DNA from: an uncultured Holophagaceae bacterium
Lineage (GTDB): Bacteria > Acidobacteriota > Holophagae > Holophagales > Holophagaceae
Assembly: GCA_903863195.1 (NCBI GenBank)
Contig: CAIPAY010000134.1
Span: 1-64,000, forward strand
Direction of reading: 5' to 3'
DNA length: 64,000 bases
How positions within the stretch are numbered: the first letter of the stretch is position 1; each line of letters starts with the position of its first letter. Both the position numbers and the translations under genes were made by a program. A model generated the notes under the pieces. The model saw only the letters and a list, made by a program, of their open reading frames with translations, searched no databases and was not told the origin of the DNA. This document shows positions 26,913 through 35,806 of this stretch, one piece after another.

Positions 26913-27968
26913 TCAGGTTCGATAGATGGCCGCGCCCCAGTGAAGTCCAGATCCGAGGGCCGTGAAGGCCAGATTCATTCCTGGGCGAATGAGGCCGAGG
27001 GTCCGGCACTCATGGAACAGGATCGGCAACGTGGCCGCGGTGGTGTTGCCCCAGCGCTCGATGTTGTGCGGTACCTTCTCGGGTGGCAGGCCCAGGACCT
27101 TCTGCACGCCTTCGATGATGCGCATGTTTGCCTGGTGGACCAGGAGCAGGTCCAGATCCTCGACGGCAATGCCGGAAGCCTCACAGACCTCTCGGACCGC
27201 CTGGGGCATGAGGGTCACGGCCGACCGGAACACCTCCTTGCCGGACATGAAGGGGAGGGTATCTCCACGCTGGATCTGGTCCACGCTCACGAAGGGCCGG
27301 CGCTTGAAGCTGGCGCCGTGCATGGTGAGCACGCCGGCCCCAGTCCCGTCGGTATGGAGCCGGATCACGCCCAGGCCCGAATCACCTTCACGGGCCTCGA
27401 TCACCACGGCCCCGGCGCCGTCCCCGAAGAGCACGGTCCGGTCGCGGGTCAGGGTGTTCTCGGCGCGTTCCGCCTCGGTAATCTCCCGGGTGGACTGGCC
27501 GATGAGGGTGTCCCACCCCAGGTGCCAGGGCATGAAGCCCGTGTGGACCTCGGCGCCCACCAGCAGGACCCGGCGGTACCGGCCGCTCTGGAGGAACAGG
27601 TCCGCCAGCTCCAGGCCGTAGAGGAACCCGCTGCACTGCTGGCGGATGTCAAAGGTGGGGACGTCCCGCAGCCCCAGGGTGGTCTGGAGCAGGGGGCCGT
27701 TCCCCGGCAGCAGGTGGTCCGGTGTCATGGTGGCGAACAGCACTGCGTCGATGTCCATCGGGGTGAGGCCCGCATCGGCGATGGCGTTGCGGGCCGCCAT
27801 GACGCCCAGGTCCGTGGAGCCCTGGCCGGGGTCCGCGTAGCGCCGCTCCTGGATGCCGCTGCGCACCCGGATCCACTCGTCCGAGGTATCCATGAGCCGG
27901 GAGAGCGCCTCGTTCGTGACGACATTCGGAGGCACGCCGATGCCGGTTCCGGTGATGACACTTCGCAT
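26913..27968 (-). CDS. fabH: 3-oxoacyl-ACP synthase III
   Basis: Condensing enzyme that starts fatty-acid synthesis from acetyl-CoA and malonyl-ACP, or a related thiolase-fold enzyme. The catalytic triad is visible: Cys in IRQQCSGFLYGL, His in LLVHQANMRII and Asn in ERWGNTTAAT. The family C-terminus is NLAFTALGSGLHWGAAIYRT. At 351 residues it is about 30 longer than E. coli FabH; the extra residues are in HLGWDTLIGQSTREITEAER, between the Cys and the FGDGAGAV motif, so a specialised substrate is possible. AGGAG precedes the ATG. It is adjacent to the formyltransferase on the same strand. Confidence 0.88.
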   Translation of the reverse strand: MRSVITGTGIGVPPNVVTNEALSRLMDTSDEWIRVRSGIQERRYADPGQGSTDLGVMAARNAIADAGLTPMDIDAVLFATMTPDHLLPGNGPLLQTTLGLRDVPTFDIRQQCSGFLYGLELADLFLQSGRYRRVLLVGAEVHTGFMPWHLGWDTLIGQSTREITEAERAENTLTRDRTVLFGDGAGAVVIEAREGDSGLGVIRLHTDGTGAGVLTMHGASFKRRPFVSVDQIQRGDTLPFMSGKEVFRSAVTLMPQAVREVCEASGIAVEDLDLLLVHQANMRIIEGVQKVLGLPPEKVPHNIERWGNTTAATLPILFHECRTLGLIRPGMNLAFTALGSGLHWGAAIYRT

Positions 27969-28023
27969 GGAGACTCCTGGGGTGCGCGGATAAGCATACC
28001 GGGAAGCGGATGCGGGGGTCGGA

Positions 28024-28962
28024 TTAGCTTTGCAAGGGCGCGAGGGCTTCCTTCAGGCCAAGCGTGCGCAGCAGCCCCGCCTGCTCGGTGGGTCGTTCCA
28101 CCCGCAGCCCCTGGGCCTTCAGCGTGTGGATACTCAGGGCGCCGTCGGCGAACCCGAGCAGCAGCCCTTCCCCGCTCAAACGGAAACAGCCAGCCGGGCA
28201 GAAGTCGGCACTCGGCAGGGCCCAGGCGACCTTCACCGTGCCCAGCGGGGTCTCCAGGAAGGCATTCGGCCAGGGGTCGGCCACAGCCCGGATCTGGTTG
28301 AACGCCTCCTGGACCGTCATGGCGGCGTCCAGACGGGAATCCGCAGGCTTCCGGCCGCCGAAGTAGGTCGAGGGGCCGAGGGTCCGCTGGTCGATGCGCG
28401 GACTGCTGCCATCCAGCAGTCCCGGGATGGCCCCGGCCACCAGCTCCCTTCCGGCCTCGGCCGCCTTGGCCGTGAGGCTCAGGGCCGTCTCGTCCCAGGC
28501 GATGGGTAGGCGGGTCTGGGCCACGATGAAGCCGTCGTCGGGCTTGGGCGTCATGGCGTGCAGAGTGATCCCCGTCTCGGTCTCGCCCTTCACCAGCACC
28601 CAGTTGATGGGCGCCCGGCCCCGGTATCTCGGCAGGAGGCTGCCGTGCAGGTTGTAGGCGCCCAGGCGGGGGATGTCGAGCACGCGGGCCCGGATCATCT
28701 CGCGGAAGTAGAAGCTGAAGAGAAAGTCGGGCTGGTGCGCCAGGATGGCCGCATAGACGCTGTCATCGTTGAAAACCGGAGCCTCATGGACCGGGATGCC
28801 GTGGGCCAAGGCCACCGCCGCCGGGGGTGTGAACCACCGCTCATCCTCGCCCTGGGGATAGGTATAGAGGGCGCGGACCTCGACACCGGCCTTCAGCAAG
28901 CCCTCGAGAGCAGCCGTGCCCACACTGGAATAGGCGCACACGACGGCGCTGGGGCTCGGCAT
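28024..28962 (-). CDS. ArnA-like formyltransferase (stand-alone)
   Basis: A 312-residue formyl-THF-dependent transferase. The catalytic segment YNLHGSLLPRYRGRAPINWV (Asn and His), the Asp in PKPDDGFIVAQ and the FSFYFREMI motif match the N-terminal formyltransferase domain of ArnA closely. The C-terminal OB-like domain follows (STYFGGRKPAD onward). The dehydrogenase half of ArnA is absent and no aminotransferase or undecaprenyl transferase is near. A role in sugar or other amine formylation is likely, while Met-tRNA formyltransferase is a lesser alternative. GGAGGA precedes the ATG. It is divergent from the transglutaminase-TPR gene. Confidence 0.82.
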   Translation of the reverse strand: MPSPSAVVCAYSSVGTAALEGLLKAGVEVRALYTYPQGEDERWFTPPAAVALAHGIPVHEAPVFNDDSVYAAILAHQPDFLFSFYFREMIRARVLDIPRLGAYNLHGSLLPRYRGRAPINWVLVKGETETGITLHAMTPKPDDGFIVAQTRLPIAWDETALSLTAKAAEAGRELVAGAIPGLLDGSSPRIDQRTLGPSTYFGGRKPADSRLDAAMTVQEAFNQIRAVADPWPNAFLETPLGTVKVAWALPSADFCPAGCFRLSGEGLLLGFADGALSIHTLKAQGLRVERPTEQAGLLRTLGLKEALAPLQS

Positions 28963-28996
28963 AATTCCTCCAATCCCCCGAGCATCTCATAATCCA

Positions 28997-29024
28997 TTGA
29001 TCTTCCTGCCCGTAGACCTATGCT
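28997..29024 (+). promoter_or_regulatory. Possible promoter for the transglutaminase-TPR gene
   Basis: TTGATC (28997-29002) and TATGCT (29019-29024) are spaced by 16 bases, just upstream of the start at 29040 with GGAG between. Both boxes match the consensus at about four of six positions. Confidence 0.38.
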
Positions 29025-29039
29025 GGATCGGAGTTTTCC

Positions 29040-30095
29040 ATGCGTCTGCGAGTTCTGCCGTTCCTTCTGAGCACACTGCTTCTGTCCGCAGGGGAGGATC
29101 CCTTCGAGGCCCCCAAGGAACTGCAGGTCTTTGCCCGCCAGCACACCCTGAGCCAGATGTCGGTGACGGCCAAGGTCGGAGCCCTCCTGAGGGCCTTCTT
29201 CTCCGCCCCGGAGGATGGCGGGCTCGGCATCACCTACGACAACACCTATACCCGCACGCCCATCGAGACCTGGCGGGATCGCAAGGCCAACTGCCTCTCA
29301 CTCACGGCCCTGTGCGTGGCGGCCTGTCGGTCCCTGGGCCTGGAGGCCCGCTACGGGGAGTCCCTTCGGATCAGCCGCTGGCGAAGAGTCGGCACCACCA
29401 TCCGCTACGAGCGCCACATCGTGGCTGTGGTGCCCACGGGGGCCATCGGGCAGGAGATTGTCGCGGACTTCCTCCCGGAGGTGCGCCGGAATCCCCAACT
29501 CGTCGTGCCGCTCGAGCCCAGGCGAGTGCTGGCCCTGTATTACAGCAACCGAGCCGTGGAGCTCCTTGACGAGGGCAACCAGGACGAAGCCCGGCTAGCC
29601 GCGCTCCGGTCCATTCAGGTGGATCCGAAGCTAGGCGTGGGCTGGAACATCCAGGGGGTCGTCCAGCGTGCCCAGGGGCAGGATGCTGAGGCCGAGCGGT
29701 CCTTCCTCCGAGCCATCGAGGCGGATCCGCGGGACGGCGCGCCCTGCGGCAACCTGGAGAACCTGCTCAAGGCTCAGGGGCGAGATTCGGAAGCCCAGGT
29801 CTATCGGGACCGGGGGCTGGAAGTGCGGAAGAAGGATCCCTTCTTCAACGCCTTCCTCGCCGAGGAGGCCCTCGCGGACAGCCACTTCGAGGAAGCCGAT
29901 AAACGCATCAAGCAGGCCATCCGGCTGCTGCCCCAGGATCCGGACTTCCACCTGATCCATGCCCGGGTGTGCCTGGCCCGGGGCAAGCCGAAGGAGGCCA
30001 TCAAGGCTCTGGAGCAAGCCCGGAAATGGGCTTTGCCGGAGATGCAGGCCCGACTCGATTCCAAGCTTGCCCTGCTCAAGGGCGACAAGTCCTAG
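29040..30095 (+). CDS. Secreted transglutaminase-like protein with TPR repeats
   Basis: A 351-residue protein with a signal peptide (MRLRVLPFLLSTLLLSAG). A transglutaminase-like domain at about 40-150 has the Cys in KANCLSLTALCVAACRSLGL, the His in ERHIVAVV and an Asp in VADFLPEV, a plausible Cys-His-Asp triad. From about residue 165 there are four or so TPR-like repeats (NRAVELLDEGNQDEARLAAL, then WNIQGVVQRAQGQDAEAERS). Such proteins may act in the periplasm. It is convergent with another TPR gene, separated by 32 bases that hold a small 6-bp hairpin (30095-30110). Confidence 0.8.
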   Translation: MRLRVLPFLLSTLLLSAGEDPFEAPKELQVFARQHTLSQMSVTAKVGALLRAFFSAPEDGGLGITYDNTYTRTPIETWRDRKANCLSLTALCVAACRSLGLEARYGESLRISRWRRVGTTIRYERHIVAVVPTGAIGQEIVADFLPEVRRNPQLVVPLEPRRVLALYYSNRAVELLDEGNQDEARLAALRSIQVDPKLGVGWNIQGVVQRAQGQDAEAERSFLRAIEADPRDGAPCGNLENLLKAQGRDSEAQVYRDRGLEVRKKDPFFNAFLAEEALADSHFEEADKRIKQAIRLLPQDPDFHLIHARVCLARGKPKEAIKALEQARKWALPEMQARLDSKLALLKGDKS

Positions 30096-30127
30096 GCCTG
30101 CAGCCAGGCCGTTGATGGCTTACAGCT

Positions 30128-31813
30128 TCAGTTCGCCTCCAGCTCCGCCAGGCGGGTCTGGGCCTCCGGGCTGTCGGGGTGGTGGAGTAGGCACTCGCGG
30201 AGGTAGCGGCGGGCTCCTTCCAGGTCCTCCAGCTCCCGCCGGGCCTCGGCGAGGTGGATCAGCGTTTCTTCCTCCTGCGGCTCCAACTGAAGCGCCTTGC
30301 GCCAGTGGCTCTCGGCGCGGTCCCAGTCACCCAGCTCGGCACAAGCGTGGCCGGCATCCAGGAGGTAGCGCAAGGTCTGGGAATCCATGCGCACGGCGCG
30401 TTCCAGGTCCAGCCGGGCCGGCAGGCCGTCGCCCAGGTTGGCATGCGCCAGGCCGCGGAGGTGCCAGAAGGAAGGTCGCTCCCGGCAGCGCTCACCAAGT
30501 CCTTCGAGGAAGGGCAGCAGGGCTTCCCAGGCATCCATGCCGAGCAGGCACTCCGCCTGGAGCAGCAGCAGGTCCGGATCCTCGGGACTCGCCTGCAGGA
30601 GGCTGACCACCTCGGCATAGGCCGCCTCGAACTGGCCCTCGGCCACCTGGAGCTGGAGGCGGAGCGGGGGATGGTGGTCCCCCTGCGCATCGGGCGGGAC
30701 GGAGGCGAGCAGTTCCCGGGCGAAGGCGGGGTCGTCTTCCCACCAGAAGGCGAACTCCGAGCGCCGGAGCTGCCACTCTTCCCGGAGTGCCTTGCCTTCT
30801 GAGCCGCTCGGAATGGTGGGCCAGGCCAGGTCCAGGCTGCGGCGCGCCTCCTGGTCCTGGTGGAGCTCCAGAGTGATCTGGTAGCGCTCCAGCCAGAGCC
30901 GGAAGGACCCGGGCTGCTCCGCCAAGGCTGATTCAATGACCCGCCAGGCGCCTTCCCGGTCGCCCAGGTGGCGGCGGGAGACGGTCTCCACCAGCCAGAG
31001 CGCAGGACGATCCCGGCGCTCGGGAGGCAGGCCCTGGACAAGGGCGAGGGCCGCCGCCGGGCGGCCCTTCCGCAGCAGGTGCATGCCTGCGGCGCCCCGG
31101 TCCCAGGGAATCCGGGCGTCTCCATGACGAGCGCAGAGCACCGCTAGGGCCTGCTCCACCGTGTCCTCCCGGCCATGCTGGAGCCCTGCGAGCATCAGGT
31201 CCTCGAGGACCAGGGGGTCCTCCCAGGAGAGTGGCAGCGCCGCCTCGAAGTGCTCCCAGGCCCGATGCAGGGCCTCCGGTTCGGAGCTTCGAAGCAGGAG
31301 GATGCCCTGCAGGTGCCGGAGCCTTCCCATGCGCGGGGCCAGGCGGATCAACGAGGCTCCCCAGGCCAGACGGCGGGCCGTGGGAATGCCCGAGCTCTGG
31401 CGGAAGGCCCGGGACAGAAACCAGTACTGCCACCAGGACTGCCGCACCAGCTGTGCCTCGAGCAGGTCCAGCCAGGCGCGTTCTTTGTAACCGAGGGAGG
31501 CGTGGGCCAGCCCGAGCAGCAGGTGGATCCGATAGCCGAGCTCTCCCCGGGCCAGCGGGGCCTGGGCCAAGAGCTCCGCGACCTCGGAGGCCGGACCGGA
31601 CGCGGCCCAGCGGGCCTCCGCCCGGGCCAGCAGGCCGGGGTAGATCCAGACCTGCCGGAGAGCCCAACCAAGCCAGCCCCCCATGAGCAGAGAGCCCGCC
31701 AAGGCCCAGCCGGATGTCACACCCAGGGCCCAGCCCGCGCCAGCGAGCAGGGCTGCCAGCAGCAGCAGGAGGGCGCCCTGGACCGGGCGCGTGAGCGGAA
31801 GGAGCTTTCTCAT
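30128..31813 (-). CDS. Membrane-anchored TPR-repeat protein
   Basis: A 561-residue protein with two N-terminal membrane segments (ALLLLLAALLAGAGWALGV and WALAGSLLMGGWLGWAL) followed by TPR-like helical repeats over about residues 80-560. The last repeats are regular (WHLRGLAHANLGDGLPARLD, AGHACAELGDWDRAESHWRK). I recognise no other domain. It may be a scaffold for envelope or signalling proteins. It is convergent with the transglutaminase-TPR gene. Confidence 0.78.
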   Translation of the reverse strand: MRKLLPLTRPVQGALLLLLAALLAGAGWALGVTSGWALAGSLLMGGWLGWALRQVWIYPGLLARAEARWAASGPASEVAELLAQAPLARGELGYRIHLLLGLAHASLGYKERAWLDLLEAQLVRQSWWQYWFLSRAFRQSSGIPTARRLAWGASLIRLAPRMGRLRHLQGILLLRSSEPEALHRAWEHFEAALPLSWEDPLVLEDLMLAGLQHGREDTVEQALAVLCARHGDARIPWDRGAAGMHLLRKGRPAAALALVQGLPPERRDRPALWLVETVSRRHLGDREGAWRVIESALAEQPGSFRLWLERYQITLELHQDQEARRSLDLAWPTIPSGSEGKALREEWQLRRSEFAFWWEDDPAFARELLASVPPDAQGDHHPPLRLQLQVAEGQFEAAYAEVVSLLQASPEDPDLLLLQAECLLGMDAWEALLPFLEGLGERCRERPSFWHLRGLAHANLGDGLPARLDLERAVRMDSQTLRYLLDAGHACAELGDWDRAESHWRKALQLEPQEEETLIHLAEARRELEDLEGARRYLRECLLHHPDSPEAQTRLAELEAN

Positions 31814-31861
31814 CGCTCGAAGTATGAGGCCTCTGGCCGGGGCTCAGCTCCTCCGTACAGA

Positions 31862-31888
31862 CGGAGCCCCGGACAGGCCGGGGCTCCG
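31862..31888 (-). terminator. Hairpin after the cold-shock gene
   Basis: A perfect 11-bp stem (31862-31872 with 31878-31888) with a 5-base loop lies 13 bases past the cold-shock stop on the minus strand. No T-run follows. Confidence 0.55.
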
Positions 31889-31901
31889 AGAGCCGGTTCC
31901 T

Positions 31902-32105
31902 TCAGACTTTGTTGACGTTCGCCGCCTGGGGTCCCTTGGGCCCCTGGACCACCTCAAAGCTGACCCGCTGCTTCTCCTCCAGGGTCCGGAACCCCTTGGT
32001 CTGCACGGCAGAGTAGTGGACAAAGACATCACTGCCGCCTTCGTCGGGCGTGATGAAGCCGAAGCCCTTTTCGGCGTTGAACCATTTGACGGTGCCTTCG
32101 GACAT
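31902..32105 (-). CDS. Cold-shock protein (CspA family)
   Basis: A 67-residue RNA-binding OB-fold protein. RNP1 is [10 protein letters not shown] and RNP2 is DVFVHYSAV; it starts [17 protein letters not shown]. The start at 32105 was chosen on family length; a longer frame opens at 32159. The leader upstream is long: 215 bases back to the acyl-CoA dehydrogenase end, with an imperfect inverted repeat at 32206-32226 (GGGATTCCC / GGGAGTCCC). Many csp messages have structured long leaders, so temperature control at that level is plausible. Confidence 0.95.
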   Translation of the reverse strand: MSEGTVKWFNAEKGFGFITPDEGGSDVFVHYSAVQTKGFRTLEEKQRVSFEVVQGPKGPQAANVNKV

Positions 32106-32320
32106 GACGCTCTTCCCTGGGACGGTGCCCCTCGTGCCTGGAGGTTGATCGCGCGGCACCCACCAGGCATGGGGGTCGCGAGGGCTTGCGCTCCGGAGTT
32201 GAACAGGGATTCCCGGCGGGAGTCCCTCCCCTTCTTCACGGCTCTTGGGCTGTTAAAGATGGATGGTTGAGAGGGATTTTAGGATCGGGTGTGGGGGCGT
32301 TCAAGGCCCAAAAGCGGTGA

Positions 32321-33466
32321 TCAGTTTCCCTGCTGGATTTCCTTGGCGATGACCAGCCTCTGGATCTGGTTCGTCCCCTCATAGATCTGGAGGAGCTTGG
32401 CGTCGCGCATGCACTTCTCGACGAGGTAGTCGCGGCTGTAGCCATTGCCGCCGAGGATCTGCACAGCGTCCGTGGTGACCTCCATGGCCGTGTCCGTGGC
32501 GAAGGTCTTGGCCATGGCGCTGTGCTTGGAGTTCTTGATGTTGTTGTCGGTCATCCAGGCGGCCTGCCAGGTGAGCAGGCGGCTGGCTTCGATCTTCTTG
32601 GCCATGTCCGCCAGCATGAAGCTGATGGCCTGGTTGGCGAAGATCGGCGCGCCGAACTGGATGCGGGTCTTGGCGTACTCCAGGGCGATCTCGAAGGCGG
32701 CGCGGGCGACGCCCACGCCTCCGGCGGCCACGGCGGCCCGGGTCTGGTCGAGGGTCTTCATGGCGATGATGAAGCCCATGCCCTCCTTGGCCAGCAGGTT
32801 CTCGACGGGCACCTCGGCGTCGTTGAAGTAGAGCTCCACCTGGTTGCTGGCGCGCTGGCCCATCTTGTCCAGGGCCTTGCCCACCACCAGACCCGGCGTG
32901 TCCCGGGGGACGACGATGCAGCTGGCGCCCCGGGCGCCCTTGCTGGGGTCGGTGCTGCAGAACAAGGTGTACCAGTCGGCGTAGCCACCGTTGGTGCAGT
33001 AGCACTTGGTGCCGTTGATGATGTACTTGTCGCCCTTCTTCTCGGCGCGACAGGTCATGCCACCGGCGTCGGAGCCAGCGTTGGGCTCGGACAGGCTGAA
33101 GGCGGCGAACTTGGGCTCTTCTGCGATCATGCCCAGCCACTTCTTTTTCTGCTCGGGGCTCCCGGCGATGAGCACCGGCGTCATGGCCAGGCCGTTCGCC
33201 ATGATGGAGGTGTAGAGGCCCGCGCAGCCCCAGGCCAGCTCTTCGCAGACCACGACCTCTTCCATCTGCGAGGCGCCGGGCCCACCGCAGTCCTCGGGCA
33301 CCATGGCCTGCAGGTAGCCGAAGTCGAAGGCGGACTTGTAGACGTCTGTGGCCCACTCCCCGGTCTCGTCATACTTTCGGGCCACCGGGCGCATGATCTT
33401 CTCGGCGAAGGTATGGGCGCGCTCTTTCTCAGCCTGCAGCTCGGGAGGGAGGGTGAAACCGAACAT
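32321..33466 (-). CDS. Acyl-CoA dehydrogenase
   Basis: A 381-residue flavoenzyme that oxidises acyl-CoA to enoyl-CoA. FAD- and substrate-binding motifs are FSLSEPNAGSDAGG and the region GTKCYCTNGGYADWY. The catalytic Glu is in LLQIYEGTNQIQRLVIAKEI near the C-terminus. The whole family length is present. The gene stands alone, divergent from the aminotransferase gene and upstream of the cold-shock gene. Chain-length specificity is not evident, although short-chain or methyl-branched acyl-CoA enzymes are closest in appearance. Confidence 0.93.
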   Translation of the reverse strand: MFGFTLPPELQAEKERAHTFAEKIMRPVARKYDETGEWATDVYKSAFDFGYLQAMVPEDCGGPGASQMEEVVVCEELAWGCAGLYTSIMANGLAMTPVLIAGSPEQKKKWLGMIAEEPKFAAFSLSEPNAGSDAGGMTCRAEKKGDKYIINGTKCYCTNGGYADWYTLFCSTDPSKGARGASCIVVPRDTPGLVVGKALDKMGQRASNQVELYFNDAEVPVENLLAKEGMGFIIAMKTLDQTRAAVAAGGVGVARAAFEIALEYAKTRIQFGAPIFANQAISFMLADMAKKIEASRLLTWQAAWMTDNNIKNSKHSAMAKTFATDTAMEVTTDAVQILGGNGYSRDYLVEKCMRDAKLLQIYEGTNQIQRLVIAKEIQQGN

Positions 33467-33608
33467 GGATACCTCGTCGAAAGGGGAGGAAGGTGAGAGG
33501 TCGGGATGGATCCGTCCGGGCCAGTCTATCGTCAGCTCCGGTCCGGGGCAGGATGACCCGGGTCACACCCCCCTCCCCTCCGCGCTAAACTAGACCACCG
33601 GAGTGCCT

Positions 33609-34964
33609 ATGACCATCCGCATGTCTGACATCAGCAAGGCCGTTCTCGCGACGGAGTACGCGGTGCGGGGTGCCATCGTGGCCCGCGCCGGGGAGCTGGA
33701 GAAGCAGGGACGGAAGATCATCTACTGCAACATCGGCAACCCTCAGTCCCTCGGGCAGGCCCCCCTCACCTGGGTCCGCCAGCTTCTGGCCCTGTGCGAG
33801 TACCCGGCCCTCATGGAATCCGCACCGGGAGCCTTCCCCTCGGACGCCATCGAGACCGCCCGCGCCATTCTTGCCGGCACGCAGCACGGCCTCGGCGCCT
33901 ACAGCGAGAGCCGCGGGGTGCGGTCCATCCGGGAGGCCGTGGCGGAGTTCATTCTCGAGCGCGACCACATCGGCGTGGATCCCGACGCCATCTTCCTGAC
34001 GGACGGGGCGAGCAAGGGCGTGCAGACTGCGCTCCGCATCCTGATCTCCGGCCCCGGGGACGGCATCATGATCCCCATTCCCCAGTACCCGCTCTACTCG
34101 GCCAGCATCACGCTCTACCGGGGCCGCATGGTGCCCTACTTCCTGGACGAGGCCGACGGCTGGAAGGTGAGCCGCCCCATGCTGGAGGACTCCCTGGCCA
34201 AGGCCAAGGCCGAGGGGACCCATGTCAAGGCGATCTGCGTGATCAACCCCGGCAACCCCACGGGCGCGGTGCTGGACGAGGCCACCATCGCCATGATCAT
34301 CGACTTCGCGCAGGCCCACGGCCTCTCGATCCTGGCCGACGAGGTCTACCAGGAGAACATCTACCGGGCCGGCGATGCGTTCGTCTCCTTCGCCAGGGTG
34401 CTCCACGAGAGGGAGGTGAAGGACGTCTCGCTCTTCAGCTTCCACTCCTGCTCCAAGGGGCTGCTGGGCGAGTGTGGTCACCGGGGCGGCTACTTCGAGT
34501 TCCGGAACGTTCCGGACGACGTGGCGGGCCACATCCTGAAGCTGCAGAGCATCGCGCTCTGCGCCAACCTGGCCGGTCAGGTCGCGGTCCATGCCATGGT
34601 GTGCGCCCCGAAGCCGGGCATGCCCTCCTACGCCCTCTACACAGCGGAGAAGCGGGCGATCCTGGATACGCTGAAACAGCGCGCCACCCTCCTGGTGGAT
34701 GGCCTGAACCGCATTCCTGGGATCACCTGCAACACCATCACCGGGGCCATGTACGCCTTCCCGAGGATCACCCTGCCTCCCGGCCGCACCGACTCGGACT
34801 ATGCCATGGCCCTGCTGGAGCAGACGGGCATCTGTGTGGTCCCCGGCTCCGGCTTCGGCCAGATGGAAGGCACGGCCCACTTCCGCACGACCATCCTCCC
34901 GCCCACCGACCAGATCCAGAAAGTCGTGGAAGCCATGGGCGAGTTCCACCGGACTTTCCGGTAA
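33609..34964 (+). CDS. Alanine aminotransferase, eukaryote-like type
   Basis: A 451-residue PLP aminotransferase. The PLP-lysine stretch SFHSCSKGLLGECGHRGGYF, NPGNPTGAVLDE, and the C-terminal VVPGSGFGQMEGTAHFRTTI closely match eukaryotic alanine aminotransferase (glutamate-pyruvate transaminase) rather than E. coli AlaA/AlaC. The N-terminus (VLATEYAVRGAIVARAGELE) is also of that type. The start at 33609 is an ATG with GGAG seven bases upstream; the frame begins at a GTG at 33603. Bacterial members of this group are known. It is followed by an SDR gene after 73 bases. Confidence 0.87.
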   Translation: MTIRMSDISKAVLATEYAVRGAIVARAGELEKQGRKIIYCNIGNPQSLGQAPLTWVRQLLALCEYPALMESAPGAFPSDAIETARAILAGTQHGLGAYSESRGVRSIREAVAEFILERDHIGVDPDAIFLTDGASKGVQTALRILISGPGDGIMIPIPQYPLYSASITLYRGRMVPYFLDEADGWKVSRPMLEDSLAKAKAEGTHVKAICVINPGNPTGAVLDEATIAMIIDFAQAHGLSILADEVYQENIYRAGDAFVSFARVLHEREVKDVSLFSFHSCSKGLLGECGHRGGYFEFRNVPDDVAGHILKLQSIALCANLAGQVAVHAMVCAPKPGMPSYALYTAEKRAILDTLKQRATLLVDGLNRIPGITCNTITGAMYAFPRITLPPGRTDSDYAMALLEQTGICVVPGSGFGQMEGTAHFRTTILPPTDQIQKVVEAMGEFHRTFR

Positions 34965-35037
34965 GGCGCGGTGAACTGCTCCCCGCAGGCCTCGCGCGCA
35001 TGAAAGCCGCTTGAATCAAGTCATCGGAGGAAGACCC

Positions 35038-35805
35038 ATGCGTCCCGAACATCCCATCGTCCTCATCACCGGCGCTTCCAGCGGCTTCGGCGCCGCCATG
35101 GCCCGGCTGCTGGCCGCGCAGGGCTGCCATCTGGCGCTGGGCGCCCGCCGGCTCGACCGGGTGCAGGGTCTGGCGGATGCGCTGGCCAAGGCCCACGGCG
35201 TGCAGACCTTCGCGGGTCAGGTGGATACCCGGGATACGGCCAGTGTGAACGCATTCGTGGAGGCTGCGGCTGCGGCCCTGGGCGGCCTGCACGTGCTGGT
35301 GGCCAACGCCGGCCTCGCCAGCGGCACCTTCAAGCTCTGGGAGACGCCGGACGAGGATCTGGAAGCCATGATGCGCACCAACATCGAGGGCGTGGTGAAG
35401 ACCATCCGCGCTGGCCTGCCCCATGTGCGCAAGGCCGGCTGGGGGCACGTGTTCTTCATCGGCTCCGTGGCGGGTCACCAGCCCTACGAGGGCGGCAGCG
35501 TCTACTGCGCCAGCAAGATGGGCCTGCGGGCCATGGCCCACAGCCTGCGCCTGGAGCTGAACGGCGAGCAGATCCGGGTCACCGAGCTGGACCCGGGCAT
35601 GGCTGAGACCGAGTTCTCCAACGTGCGGCTAAAGGATGACGACAAGGCGGCGGCCATCTACAAAGGCGTGAAGCCCCTGACGGCCCACGACGTGGCCGAG
35701 TGCGTCCGCTGGTGTCTGATGCTGCCGGACCACGTCAACATCGACGAGATGCTGGTGAAGTGCGTGGACCAGGCGGCCCCGCACAAGCTGCACCGCAGGG
35801 TCTGA
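35038..35805 (+). CDS. Short-chain dehydrogenase (YdfG-like 3-hydroxy acid dehydrogenase type)
   Basis: A 255-residue NAD(P)-dependent oxidoreductase. The cofactor motif is LITGASSGFGAAMA followed by GARRLDRV, where the Arg residues favour NADP. NAG is in VLVANAGLASG, and the active site is IGSVAGHQPYEGGSVYCASK (Ser, Tyr, Lys). The C-terminal segment (VTELDPGMAETEFS) resembles YdfG-type serine and 3-hydroxypropionate dehydrogenases. GGAGGAAG precedes the ATG at 35038; the frame opens at 35011. Confidence 0.9.
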   Translation: MRPEHPIVLITGASSGFGAAMARLLAAQGCHLALGARRLDRVQGLADALAKAHGVQTFAGQVDTRDTASVNAFVEAAAAALGGLHVLVANAGLASGTFKLWETPDEDLEAMMRTNIEGVVKTIRAGLPHVRKAGWGHVFFIGSVAGHQPYEGGSVYCASKMGLRAMAHSLRLELNGEQIRVTELDPGMAETEFSNVRLKDDDKAAAIYKGVKPLTAHDVAECVRWCLMLPDHVNIDEMLVKCVDQAAPHKLHRRV

Positions 35806-35806
35806 G

